Source of the DNA: JBDSLU01 sp963844435
Lineage (GTDB): Bacteria > Acidobacteriota > Vicinamibacteria > Vicinamibacterales > Vicinamibacteraceae
Assembly: GCA_963844435.1 (NCBI GenBank)
Contig: CAWJOG010000014.1
Coordinates: forward strand, 1 to 64,000
Length of the DNA: 64,000 nt
Direction of reading: 5' to 3'
Notes under the pieces: generated by a model
Databases searched by the model: none
Seen by the model: only the letters and a program-made list of their open reading frames with translations
What the model was told of the DNA's origin: nothing
Part shown: in pieces, positions 51,030-62,486 of the stretch
Numbering within the stretch: the first letter of the stretch is position 1
Layout: every line of letters starts with the position of its first letter
Made by a program: the position numbers and the translations under genes

Positions 51030-51600
51030 GGTCAGACGCGACTCCGTTCGCCGGTGCCAGACCACGAACGCCGTCGAATGGCCCGCGCGACCAGGGGCAG
51101 CTCGCCGTCGAACGTGAACAGGCCCTGGGCGTCGAAGCGGAAGTCGGCGTGCGGCCCATCGGCCATTGCAGGCTGACGCCGGCGTGCGGGAAGACACCGT
51201 GGCCTCGCTGCCCCAGAAGCCGCTGTCGAACGGGTCTCTCTTTCGTGCGGACACCCGGGTCACGCCGATCAGCAGGCTGCGCCGGCTTCCAGGCGGGGCG
51301 GGCGGAACGGGACGCGGAACTGCACCTGCGACGAGGCCGGGTGTCGTCGTCCTCGATCATCCAGGGCATGCGTCGCGGCCACTTCGAATGCGGACCCGGC
51401 TCGCGGGACCGAGACCTGGCCGCCGACAGTCGGGATACGCGACCATCAGCTCGAGCCCGCCGCCGATCTCGACGCCGCCGCGCGTCGGGACGGCGCGGAG
51501 CCGTCATCGGTGGCCTGGCCGCCAGCCACGGTGGGCGTCGCGAAGGCGGGGAGGAGCGCCAGCGACGGGCCGACGCGTGAATGGGCCGAACCGCATCTCG
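51030..51600 (-). pseudogene. Degraded outer-membrane beta-barrel gene
   Basis: On the minus strand, short beta-strand-like pieces appear in different frames in sensible order: RVGPSLALLPAFATPTVAGG, GGVEIGGGLELMVAYP, SLLIGVTRVSARKRDPF, GVFPHAGVSLQWPMG, DFRFDAQGLFTFDGELPLV and TAFVVWHR. The alternating pattern and the late WHR ending recall small outer-membrane barrels. Several frame breaks; no intact start. It lies next to the ruined tannase gene, so this whole 2 kb looks like decaying DNA. Family call is tentative. Confidence 0.35.
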
Positions 51601-51726
51601 GGCCTCCGGGTATGATGTTGGGTCCGCGAGGCGCGGGCGGACGCGGGATCGCGTCGCCGCACCGATCGCCTATGCGCGATCCGGGAGCCGACAGGCTCAC
51701 CGCGTGTCGAGTCGAGGAGGGGCAGA

Positions 51727-52744
51727 GTGGCCGCAGGGCAGTGGTATCTCGTGGTGAACGGCGCGCAAGCCGGGCCGTTCACGCAGGACGACGTGATGGC
51801 GCGGCTGCGCGCCGGGCAGATCGACCGGGCGACGCTGGTGTTCACCGCCGGGATGAGCCAGTGGACGCCGCTCGGCCAGGTGCCGGAGCTGGCCGGCGCC
51901 GCCGCCAGCGGGTTCGCCACGCCGCCCCCGCCGCCGCCCGGCGGCCAGCGCGCGCACGAGATCGCCTACAAGATCTACGGCGAGGATCTGCAGTTCGTCG
52001 ACGTCGAGCTCGACCCGCGCGAGAGCGTCGTGGCCGAAGCGGGCGGCATGATGTACATGACGCCGGGCATCGAGATGGAGACCATCTTCGGCGACGGCAG
52101 CGGCACGCAGAAGCCCGGGTTCATGGGCGCGCTGCTCGGCGCCGGCAAGCGACTGCTCACCGGTGAGTCGCTGTTCATGACGGTGTTCACCAACACCGGC
52201 GGCGCCATCGCCCACGTCGCCTTCGCCGCGCCCTACCCGGGCCGCATCCTGGCGATGGATCTCAAGACGCTCGGCGGCGAGCTGATCTGCCAGAAGGACT
52301 CGTTCCTCGCGGCCGCCAAGGGCATCTCGGTCGGCATCGCGTTCCAGAGGAAGATCGGCGCCGGCCTGTTCGGCGGCGAGGGCTTCATCATGCAGCGGCT
52401 GCAGGGCGACGGCCTCGCCTTCGTCCACGCCGGCGGCATGCTGCACGAGCTGCAGCTCAAGCCGGGCGAGACGCTGCGCGTCGACACCGGCTGCCTGGTC
52501 GCGATGCAGCCGTCGGTCAACTACGACATCCAGATGGTCGGTGGCGTGAAGACGGCGCTCTTCGGCGGTGAGGGCCTGTTCTTCGCCACGCTCACCGGTC
52601 CCGGCCACGTGCTGGCTGCAGTCGCTGCCGTTCAGCCGCCTGGCCGATCGCATCGCCAAGGCCATCCCCGGCGTCACCGGCGCTGGCCGGCGCGAAGAGG
52701 GATCCGTGCTCGGCGGCCTCGGCAACCTGTTGGACGGAGACTAG
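51727..52744 (+). CDS. GYF-domain plus AIM24/TIGR00266 family protein; one frameshift near the end
   Basis: About 338 aa from GTG 51727, with a strong GAGGAGGGG ribosome site. Residues 1-55 are a GYF_2 domain (WYLVVNGAQAGPFTQDDVM; AGMSQWTPLGQVPEL). A Pro-rich linker leads to the TIGR00266 beta-roll (VDVELDPRESVVAEAGGMMY, VFTNTGGAIAHVAFAAPYPG, IMQRLQGDGLAFVHAGG). One extra C near 52612 is followed by WLQSLPFSRLADRI and the ending GGLGNLLDGD. Members are linked to envelope or mitochondrial membrane upkeep; the role here is unknown. Confidence 0.85.
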
Positions 52745-52747
52745 AAT

Positions 52748-52845
52748 GCAGCCGGCCGCGGCTGCCGGCGGCGCGCCTAGCGCCGTCGGCTCAACGACGC
52801 GGCTCAGAGGCTGCTCGCGACCGAGCTGAGGGCGAGGTCGCCAAA
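52748..52845 (+). repeat. Two-hairpin intergenic repeat, copy R4
   Basis: Closest to R3. Hairpin 1: GCCGgCGGCGC / GCGCCGtCGGC around GCCTA with outer GCCGCGGC. Hairpin 2: GCGACC / GGTCGC arms, more degenerate, around a TGAG core. It fills the gap between the AIM24 gene and ettA. No gene-end duplication is visible here. Confidence 0.75.
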
Positions 52846-52853
52846 CCAAACAA

Positions 52854-54525
<1,672 letters not shown>

Positions 54526-54530
54526 CGACG

Positions 54531-55031
54531 ATGACCACACCCGAGATCGAACGGCGCCCGGCGGCGCTCTGGAAGGCGATGACCGACGCGCAGCGGCAGG
54601 CCGCGGCCGAAGCGTTCTGGGCCGACGACGAGTCGGTGGCCGAACAGACGGAGGTGATGCTGCTGCTGTCGAAGAAGCTGAACTTCCGCTACAAGTCGGT
54701 CGAGGGCATGGCGCCCGAACGCAAGACGACGCACCTGCTCAAGCTGGCGCAGGTTTCGGAAGGCGTCGCGGCGCGCCTCCTCGTGACCTACCACCTCGCC
54801 ACGCAGCGGCAGATGATGGGCGCCTTCCTCGACGGTCTCGGCATCAAGCACGAGGACGGGCTGATCGACACCGACGACGTGCCGAAGCCCGAGCCCGCGA
54901 CGCTCGAGAAGGCGGCCAAGGCGATCGTCGCCGCCTATCCGGCCGAGGACGTGCGGCTCTATTTCACGACGCTGCTGATGCAGGACCCGGAGACCTGGGC
55001 CGGCCTCGACCAGTACGCACCGGCGGCGTAG
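54531..55031 (+). CDS. Conserved-looking soluble protein of unknown function
   Basis: 166 aa, ATG 5 bases after the ettA stop, so probably co-expressed. All-helical in appearance. Segments: ALWKAMTDAQRQAAAEAFWA, VMLLLSKKLNFRYKSVEGM, RLLVTYHLATQRQMMGAFLD, and a C-terminal AIVAAYPAEDVRLYFTTLLM. No signal peptide, membrane helix or known motif. I do not recognise a family. Close linkage to EttA hints at a ribosome or energy-related role, but nothing in the sequence proves it. Confidence 0.7.
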   Translation: MTTPEIERRPAALWKAMTDAQRQAAAEAFWADDESVAEQTEVMLLLSKKLNFRYKSVEGMAPERKTTHLLKLAQVSEGVAARLLVTYHLATQRQMMGAFLDGLGIKHEDGLIDTDDVPKPEPATLEKAAKAIVAAYPAEDVRLYFTTLLMQDPETWAGLDQYAPAA

Positions 55032-55052
55032 CCCGGCGTAGCATCGCCGGGC
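55031..55052 (+). terminator. GC hairpin at the end of the ettA operon
   Basis: Arms GCCCGGCG / CGCCGGGC with loop TAGCAT, starting at the last base of the preceding stop. Perfect 8-bp stem but no T-run after it, so it may be only part of a terminator or an mRNA-stabilising end. Confidence 0.45.
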
Positions 55053-55059
55053 CGGCGAA

Positions 55060-56675
55060 CTCGCGCGGACAGCGCGTAGAACAGTCGCGGCATCTCGCCC
55101 GGGCCCTGGTAAGCGTCCGGCGGGGCGCTCACCCGCATCAGCAGGAGGTGGTCGGTACGGAGGCCGAGATCGACGCGCAGCACGCGATAGAGGCTGCGCG
55201 CCAGCAGCGCCGTCATGATGACCAGCACGGTAGACAGCGCGACCTGGAAGACGATCAGCCGGAGTCCGCTCCGGTGAGCGCGGATGACCGATGCCTTCAC
55301 CGGCGACAACGCCGCGACCGTGGGTGCCATCGCGCAGAAGCATGCGGCGCCGCCGGCGGCGAGCACCGCCGTCGCCAGCGCCGCACCGTTGATAGAGGGC
55401 ACGACGAGCGGCGGCAGCGCGCCGTCCAGGCCGCGGACCAGGAACGCGAGCAGGGCGTGTGCGGCGCCGATGCCAGCGAGCGTCGCGGAGACGACCAGGC
55501 ACCGGACTTCGGTGACGAACTGACGCGCCAGCGGGCCGCGAGTCGCGCACAGCGACAGACGGATAGCGGCTTCCTGCGCACGCGCGGCCGCGCGTGCCAG
55601 GAGCAGCAGGCCGACGCCGCTGGACGTCACGATCAGGAGCAGCAGCACGGCGCCGCACAGGGCCGTCAGTGCCGGCCTGACCGAGGCGCTCATGAGATCG
55701 GCGAGAGTCCGCACGGTCAGCGGATGGCCGGGATAGGCGCGCGGCTCGCGGGCCTGTTGCGCGGCCATCCAGGCGGTCAGCTCCGCCGAGGCGGTGACGA
55801 CGGTGGCGCCCGGACGCAGTCGCGCGACCACGAGTGCGACATGTACCGAACGGTCGCGCAACCACGGCTCATTCGCGAGCGGACATCGGCAGCCAGAGTT
55901 CGACGTCGCGGTCGGGGAAGCGAAGCTCGGAGGGCAGCACGCCCACGACGGTCGATGCACGGCCGTCGACGGGGATAGATCGACCGATCGCCTGCTTTGC
56001 CGTCGAAGCGCTCGCGGGCGAGCGCGTCGCCGATGAGCACCACGGCCGGGCCGTTTGGCACGTCTTCATCCGGATTGAAACTGCGGCCGGCCACCGGACG
56101 CACCCGAAGCGTCTGGAGGAGGTTCGGCGAGACGAGGATCGCCCGGTCGACGCGGGTCGGGTCCGCCGAGGAGCACGCCGTTCCGCATGTAGGCGGCGAC
56201 CTGCTCGAACGAACGGGCATCGCGACGGAGATCCAGGTACGCCGTGTAGGACAGCTCCCACGGCGCCACGTCCTGGGGCGTCTGTTCGCGGATCGCGACG
56301 AGCCGGTCCGGCGCGTCGAACGGCACGGGACGCAGGAGCGCGGCATCGACGAGGCTGAAGACGGCCGTTGTCGAGGCGATGCCGAGGGCGAGCACCAGGG
56401 CCGCCGCGAACGCGGAGGCGGGCTGCGCCGCCATCTGCCGGGCGGCGCCGCGGAGGTCCTGTCGCAGGCACTCCAGGTGCTGCCGGGGCGCGGTCCGCGC
56501 CAGGTCGGCCAGCGTCTCGAATCCAGAGCCGCAGCACGCTCAGCGGGCCATGCTCAGCGGCCTCGCGACGCTGCGCCCGGTAGGTGCGGGCCATCTCCGC
56601 TTCATAGCCGCCGCGGAACTCCTCGGGGAACATCAGGCGGACGAGGCGGCGGAAGACGCGCAGTTCAATCGACAT
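55060..56675 (-). pseudogene. N-terminal half of an ADOP-type permease, frameshifted and 3' truncated
   Basis: ATG 56673-56675 (MSIELRVFRRLVRLMFPEEF). It has the N-terminal cytosolic helix, then FAAALVLALGIASTTAVFSL, part of the first MacB core and the middle helices (VRPALTALCGAVLLLLIVTS; VFQVALSTVLVIMTALLARS). Homology stops near LLLMRVSAPPDAY…LSARVR, where the second FtsX half should follow. Frame changes near 56515, 56170, 55985 and 55880 add to the damage. The PadR gene upstream is intact. Probably non-functional. Confidence 0.75.
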
Positions 56676-56684
56676 AGACGGACC

Positions 56685-57050
56685 TCACGTGGTGCGCGGG
56701 CTGAGGAGCTTCTTCGCGCGGGCGTGGCGGACCGCCTCCTCCATCCGGCGGGCTTCTGCCGATGCCACGGCACGGCCGTTGGCCGACAGGCGGAGGTAAC
56801 GCTGCCGCTCGTGGTCGAGCGCCGGATAGGGACGCTCCTCGCTCTCGAGGATCAAGCGCTCGTCGACGAAGCGCTTGATGACGCCATACAGCGTGCCCGC
56901 GGTGAGCTCCACCTTGCCATCGGTCCGCCGGCGCACCTCCTTGATGACCGCGTAGCCGTGCTTCTCGCCGTCCGCGAGGGCGACGAGCACCTGGAACATC
57001 GGCGTGGTCAGCGGTAGGTAGTCGTCGGGGTCGAAGCGGCGGGCGGCCAT
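56685..57050 (-). CDS. PadR-family transcriptional regulator
   Basis: 121 aa. ATG 57048-57050 (MAARRFDPDDYLPLTTPMFQ). A winged helix with LVALADGEKHGYAVIKEV, LTAGTLYGVIKRFVDERL and a C-terminal dimer helix (ARRMEEAVRHARAKKLL). TATAGT (57058-57063, minus strand) lies 7 nt before the start, so the mRNA is probably leaderless. It sits between two ADOP genes and likely represses one or both. An upstream extension would run into the permease gene and is not needed. Confidence 0.9.
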   Translation of the reverse strand: MAARRFDPDDYLPLTTPMFQVLVALADGEKHGYAVIKEVRRRTDGKVELTAGTLYGVIKRFVDERLILESEERPYPALDHERQRYLRLSANGRAVASAEARRMEEAVRHARAKKLLSPRTT

Positions 57051-57082
57051 GGCCGGGACTATATCGTAGGTCGGCGGGCCGG

Positions 57083-59525
57083 CTAGTCCTGCCGGAGCGC
57101 CGCCAACACGTCGGCGGTGCCGGCCCGCCATGCGGGCACCAGGCAGGCGAGGGCGGCGACGCCCGCGAACCCGAGCGCCGCCGTCACCAGCGACACCGGA
57201 TCCGAGGCGGCGACGCCGAACAGCAGCGCGTCGAGCAGGCGCCCCACCAGCAGCGCGCCGGCGATCCCGCAGGTAACCCCGATGGCCACCAGCCGCGCGC
57301 CTTCCGAGAGCACCAGGCCGATCACCTGGTGCCGGCGCGCCCCGATCGCCTGCCGCACCGCCAGTTCCTTCGTCCGCGCACCCACCGACAACGACAGCAC
57401 GCCGTAGAGGCCGACCGCGGCCAGCAGCGTCGCGACTACCGCGAAGCCGGCCAGCAACCGCAGCGCGAACGTCTGCGCAGCGGTGGACTGCCGTCGGATC
57501 TCGGCCATCGTCGTCACGCGTTCCACGGCGACCGTCGGCTGGATGGCGCGCAGCGCATCGCGGACCTGCGGGGCCACGAGCAGCGGATCGCCGGTCGTCC
57601 GCAGGACGAGGTGCTTCGAGAAGGCGCCGCTCTGCCAGAACGGCTGGTACAGCTCCGGCTCCGGCGCCTCGCGCAGCCGCTCGGTCCGCGTGTCGGCGAG
57701 GACGCCGACGATCGTCGTCGGCTTGTCGTTGCCCGGGAAGCGGAGCTGCTGCCCGATCGCCGGTGCCGATCCCAGGTGCTTCCGGACGAACGCGGCGTTG
57801 ACGATCCCGACGCGCGGCGCGTCACCGTTGTCGCTGCGGGAGAACGCCCGGCCCTCGGCCAGCCGCATGCCCATGACCGCGAAGTAGTCCTCGGTCACGG
57901 ATCGCACCGGCAGGCTGATGCGATCGACGATCGCCGACGAGCCGCTGGCCCGGCCGACCACTTCGAGCTCGGCCGGCCAGCTGTTGCCTGTGAGCGGCAG
58001 GCCCCAGGCGAAGGCGGCGTGGCGGACGCCGGGAACGGCCGCGACCCGCTCGAGCCCCTGCTCGTGGAAGGCGCGTCCCTGGGCGCGATCGCCGACGTGC
58101 GTGACCGTCATCGCCAGGATCCGCTCGGTGTCGTAGCCGGGGCGGACGCCATCGAGCTTCTGGGCGGTGCGCACGAGCAACGCCGCGCCGGCCAGGAGGG
58201 AGACGGTGAGCACCACCTGGACGACGGCCACGCCGGCCAGGAGCCGCCGCTCGACGCGGCCGGCCGTCGTGCGCGATCCCTTGAGCAGGGTGAAGCGATC
58301 GCCCCACGAGGCGCGCAGCGCCGGCAGCAGCCCGGCGCCGATGCCAGCCGCGAGCGCGGCAAGGGCGCCGAAGAGCAGGACCGGCCAGCCGACGGCCACG
58401 GCATCGGCCCGAGGGACGGCGTGGCCGCCGATGGCGCGCAGCACCGCGACGATCGCCCAGGCCAGGCCGGCGCCGAGCAGCGCCGCCGTCATCGACAGGG
58501 CGATCGCCTCGATCAGCACGAGGCGGAACAGCCGCGCCCGGCCGGCGCCCATCGCCGCGCGCGTCGCGTATTCCTGCTGGCGCTGCAGGCCCCGCGCGAG
58601 CAGCAGGCCGCTGACGTTGGCGCAGGCGATGAGGAAGAGCAGGCCGACGGCGCCGAAGAGCGGCACCAGCAGGCGCTCGCCGTCGGCGTTGAGCACGGCA
58701 CGCACAGGGCGAGCCGTCGCGGTCAGGCCGGCGAGCCGCGGATCGGCCGCGGCCACCGCCGCAGACCTCGCGGCCACCTCGGCCTGCGCGTCGGCGGCGG
58801 TCGCCCCGTCCCGCAGGCGCGCGATCACGTTCGCCGGCGCCACGCGTGGCGGTCGTCTCGTCGATCGTCATCGCCAGCCAGAAGTCGACCTTGGCGTCGA
58901 GGTCGTAGTTGGGCTCGGCGGCGGCGCGCGGATCGGGCAGGAAGCGCAGGCCCGGCGGCATGACGCCGACGACCGGGAGCGGCGCGGGCATCCGGCTGAG
59001 CGTCACCGCCTTGCCGACGATCCCCGGATCGCCGCCGAACTCGCGCTGCCACAGGTCGTGACCCAGGAGGATCGCCGTCGGTGGCGCGCCGGGCTGGCCC
59101 GCCACGCCGGGCCGGCTCGCCTCGGCCTCCGTGAAGGTGCGGCCGACCAGCGGTCGGACACCCAGGACGTCGAAGTAGTCGCGCGTGACCACCATGCCGC
59201 CGAGCGAGCGGCTGCCGTCGGCGCGGACGAGGAAGTTGAACGTCCAGCCGTACAGCGCGGTGCGCTGCAGGCTGCGAGTCTCTCGCCACGCCAGCCACTG
59301 GCCAACGGTCGCGCCGCGGTCGTAGGGCTGGCCGTCGACGCGCGCCGGCGACACGAGCACGAGCCGGTCGGGCTCGGCATAGGGCGGCGGCGACAGCAGC
59401 ACGCCCTGGATGAGGCCGAACATCGCCGCGGCCGAGCCGATTCCGACGGCGAGGGTGGCCACGGCCACCGCCGCGAACGCCGGATGGGCGCGCAGTTGTC
59501 GAAACGCGTAGCGAGCGTCAGTCAT
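57083..59525 (-). CDS. ADOP-type ABC transporter permease (MacB/FtsX-like); one frameshift
   Basis: About 814 aa, ATG 59523-59525 (MTDARYAFRQLRAHPAFAAV), lacking the extra N-terminal helix of the copy at 28-31 kb. The first MacB core (VVTRDYFDVLGVRPLVGRTF) is broken near 58845; the frame resumes with ANVIARLRDGATAADAQAEV. Then LLFLIACANVSGLLLARG, the second core (EDYFAVMGMRLAEGRAF) and final helices (ELAVRQAIGARRHQVIGLVL) to ADVLAALRQD. On the minus strand TAAGCT and GGAGG lie upstream, a leadered start. Substrate unknown. Confidence 0.88.
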
Positions 59526-59584
59526 CGCGCCGTCCTCCGGGAAGGTGTCTGCCCAGCTTAAGACGTGCGGATACCCCCGGAGGT

Positions 59585-59643
59585 TTACGGCGCGATGTTC
59601 TGGTTCACGTGGAACACGTTGTCCGGGTCGAAGCGCCGCTTCA
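59585..59643 (-). repeat. Duplicated 3' end of the FAD-linked oxidase gene (distal copy)
   Basis: 59 bases matching 60336-60394 at about 54 positions, in the same reading direction and frame, ending in TAA where the proximal copy has TAG. Insert between the copies: 692 bases containing most of the lipoprotein gene. Confidence 0.9.
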
Positions 59644-60319
59644 AACCCGACTCAATATCCAAAACAGAGCCCTCCGCTCGCGATTCGGTCCTCTGTGATG
59701 GACCATGAGACGTCTGGCGAATCGACGAGACGATGATCTCGACGATACCGCTGGAGGGCGTCAACGCTGGGGTCACAGGGTAGGTCCCCTCACTCATGGT
59801 CCGACTCGCGCCCGTGCCGAGCTGATCCTCGATAATCACACACTGGCCGACACGAACGATGAAGTTGGACCTGACACCTGTGTAGCTGCCGATCACATGG
59901 ACCGCCCTGATGTGCCTGGGCATGTCGACGACAGCGCTGCCGGTCCCCGCCTGGCTCCATGGCACGCTCGTGCGGAGCGTGAAGTCCAGCGGTTTCGCGC
60001 CATCGATGTATCTGCTGGTGATCACGGAATCGAAGCCGTCAGCGACGGCACTGACACTCCCGGTGCCGGCAGCCAAGTCGTCGAGGCGGTACTCACCGCT
60101 GCTGTTCGTCAGGGTGGACCTTCCGGTGTTCAAGCCGTCGCCGATGCGAACGGTCGCGCCGACGAGCCTCGCGCCATCTTGAGCCATGACAGATCCGACG
60201 AGCGAGACTGTCGACGGTGCTGTTGGTGCCATGCCGCTGCCACAGCCGGCGATCGCAGCGAGTGCAACGAAGATCGTGCTTCGCAAGGCGGTGTTCCTCC
60301 GGCAAATGGTGTGCCTCAT
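59585..60319 (-). CDS. Lipoprotein with a carboxypeptidase-regulatory-like (Ig-type) domain and a borrowed C-terminus
   Basis: 244 aa from ATG 60317-60319. It has a signal with lipobox AIAGC, then a beta-sandwich repeat (VGSVMAQDGARLVGATVRIG, GEYRLDDLAAGTGSVSAVAD) and a second beta-rich part (HIRAVHVIGSYTGVRSNFIV). The last residues, RRFDPDNVFHVNQNIAP, are not its own. They are the duplicated end of the FAD-linked oxidase gene next door. The body is visibly lower in GC than the flanking genes, suggesting recent arrival. The original stop may have been lost, or the tail may supply a new one. Confidence 0.65.
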   Translation of the reverse strand: MRHTICRRNTALRSTIFVALAAIAGCGSGMAPTAPSTVSLVGSVMAQDGARLVGATVRIGDGLNTGRSTLTNSSGEYRLDDLAAGTGSVSAVADGFDSVITSRYIDGAKPLDFTLRTSVPWSQAGTGSAVVDMPRHIRAVHVIGSYTGVRSNFIVRVGQCVIIEDQLGTGASRTMSEGTYPVTPALTPSSGIVEIIVSSIRQTSHGPSQRTESRAEGSVLDIESGLKRRFDPDNVFHVNQNIAP

Positions 60320-60335
60320 GGGAAGCGCACACCAG

Positions 60336-61723
60336 CTAGGGCGCGATGTTCTGGTTCACGTGGAACACGTTGTCGGGATCGAAGCGGCGCTTCATCTCGA
60401 CGAGCCGCGCGTAGTTGACGCCGTAGGCCGACGGGACGCGCGCGGCCTCGTCCGCGGTCATGAAGTTGACGTAGGCCCCACCCGACGCGAACGGCTGTGA
60501 CGCCGCGTAGAACGCGCGTGCCCAGCTGATGCAGGCGGCATCGGCGCCGGCGTCCTCCCAGCGCGCGTGCACGTTCACCACCAGGCGGGTATCGCGCCCG
60601 ACATAGGCCGTGGCGTCGGCCGGCACGCGGTTGGCGGCCCCGGACACCAGCGCGACGAAGATCTCGCTCTGGTCGGACGGCAGCTGTCCCGCGTAGGTGG
60701 CGAGCGCCGCGATGGCGCCGTCGCCCAACTCGGTGAAGTTGTGCGACTTCCAGTAGTTGCGCGCGCCGGGCGCGAGCAGCGGATCGAAGGCCTGCTGCCA
60801 GCCGCCGTACGGCGCCGGGCCCGACGTGTTCGCCGAGCAGCGGGGCAAACCGCTCGCAGCACGTCGATCTGGGCCGCCGCCTCGACGGGATCACCGGCGG
60901 AGAAGACGGCCAGGACGACGACGCCCTGCCCGTGGACCTCGGCGGGCAGGAAGGGCAGCGGTGGCGCCTTGCGGAGCACCGCCCAGACGTTCAGCGACTC
61001 GGGCGCCCGCTCGACGAAGGTCCGGTACTGCCGCAGGATCTCGCCGGCGTGCGCCATCGGGAACACGAGCAGTCCGGCCACCACCTGCGGCGGGATCGGG
61101 TGCAGCGCGAACTCGAACTGCGTGACGACGCCGAAGTTGCCGCCGCCGCCGCGCAGCGCCCAGAACAGGTCGGGGTTCTCGGTGGCGCTGGCGCGGCGCA
61201 TCGTGCCGTCGGCGCCGACGACGTCCGCCGACACCAGGTTGTCGACGGTCATCCCGTGTGTCCGCGTCAGCCAGCCGAAGCCGCCACCCAGCGTCAGCCC
61301 GGCGACACCGGTCGTCGAGTTGATGCCGAGCGGCGTCGCCAGGCCGTGCTCGAGCGTGGCCCGATCGACGTCGGCGAGGAGGGCGCCGGGCTCGACGTAG
61401 GCCCGCCGCGCCGCGGCGTCGACGCGGACCTGCCGCATCTGCGACAGGTCGATCATCACGCCGCCGTCGGACACGGACGTGCCGGCGATGTTGTGGCCGC
61501 CGCCGCGGATCGAGATCTCGAGTCCCCGCTCGCGGGCGAAACCGATCGCCGCCGCCACGTCCGCGGCGTCGGCGCAGCGCACGATGACCGCCGGCCGGCG
61601 ATCGATCATCGCGTTCCAGATGACGCGCACGGCGTCGTAGGTGGAATCGCCGGGCTGCACGAGAGTGCCCTTCACGGCGGCCGTCAACGTCTGCGTGTCG
61701 ACCACGCGAGCAGGAACAGTCAT
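60336..61723 (-). CDS. FAD-linked oxidoreductase with BBE domain; one frameshift
   Basis: About 462 aa, ATG 61721-61723. The N-terminal FAD-binding (PCMH) domain has SIRGGGHNIAGTSV, whose His probably carries FAD covalently. GLTLGGGFGWLTR and ALRGGGGNFGVVTQFEF follow. Near 60848 the frame changes; the second half has FTELGDGAIAALATYAGQ and the berberine-bridge-enzyme-like ending with RRFDPDNVFHVNQNIAP. Such enzymes oxidise sugars, alcohols or alkaloid-like substrates with O2. Which substrate cannot be told. Its last 59 bases recur at 59585-59643. Confidence 0.88.
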
Positions 61724-61750
61724 GGGAGTGTCCTCGGGAAAAGGCGCGGC

Positions 61751-62326
61751 CTACGGCTGGCCGTGCACGTGACTGGGCTGGGCTTCGAAGCCGGCGCACG
61801 AGACGGCCGGGTTGAAGTCCACGTAAGTGCCCTTGGTGTTGTTCCGGAAGGCCCAGACGTGCAGCTCGTAGAACGCGGGCAGGCCGAAACGGTTGGGGCT
61901 GCCCACGAGGTTCGTCTGCTGGCCCAGGATCACCGGCGGCGCCGCGTTGTTGGCGTCCCACTCGGCGGCGGTGATGATGAATTCCGCGCCGACCAGGCGC
62001 GCCCGGCGGTCGGTGACCTCGTAGATCAACGCCTCAGGCTCCTCCGGGTTGAACTTGCCGTCGAACAGGATCTCCCCCTTGACGAAGTGCACGCCCATCG
62101 CCCCTTCATCGGCGCTGCTCACGCAGGCGTTGGTCGACTTCCAGCCCGCCGCATCCGCCTCGGCGGGATCGCGGTAGCGCTCCGTCGCGCGCTGCACCAC
62201 CTGGACCAGCCCCGTCCCCTGGACCTGCTCCTGGCCCGCGGCTGCCGGACTGACCGATCCACACGAGAGGGCCGCCGCCAGCCCGAACCACATCGCACGT
62301 TGCGTCTTCGTCATCATCGTCTCCAT
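61751..62326 (-). CDS. Secreted protein of unknown function linked to the oxidase
   Basis: 191 aa from ATG 62324-62326; Met codons at 62317 and 62314 are alternatives. A signal peptide (MTKTQRAMWFGLAAALSCG, cleavage near AAAG) leads to a soluble domain: DEGAMGVHFVKGEILFDGKF, EEPEALIYEVTDRRARLVG, AEFIITAAEWD and ELHVWAFRNNTKGTYVDFNP, with a single late Cys. No family name comes to mind. It lies 27 bases upstream of the FAD-linked oxidase on the same strand, so the two are probably one operon and both may act on an extracytoplasmic substrate. Confidence 0.7.
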   Translation of the reverse strand: METMMTKTQRAMWFGLAAALSCGSVSPAAAGQEQVQGTGLVQVVQRATERYRDPAEADAAGWKSTNACVSSADEGAMGVHFVKGEILFDGKFNPEEPEALIYEVTDRRARLVGAEFIITAAEWDANNAAPPVILGQQTNLVGSPNRFGLPAFYELHVWAFRNNTKGTYVDFNPAVSCAGFEAQPSHVHGQP

Positions 62327-62486
62327 CGCACCTGTCTCTTTCGCATGTTGGGGCGTTCGATGCGGTATTCTCGCGGCCGCCCGACCCGGGCGGGAGAGAA
62401 CAGGGGTGACGTCACCGTGACATGGTGACGAGACCGTTCGCCTCGCCGCGGCGGCACGTTGTGGGAGCGGGGGATGAGGGTGGTCC

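Noticed and set aside
55031..55052. A confident intrinsic terminator after the unknown gene
   Set aside because: The stem is perfect but no T-run follows, so it is listed only with low confidence.
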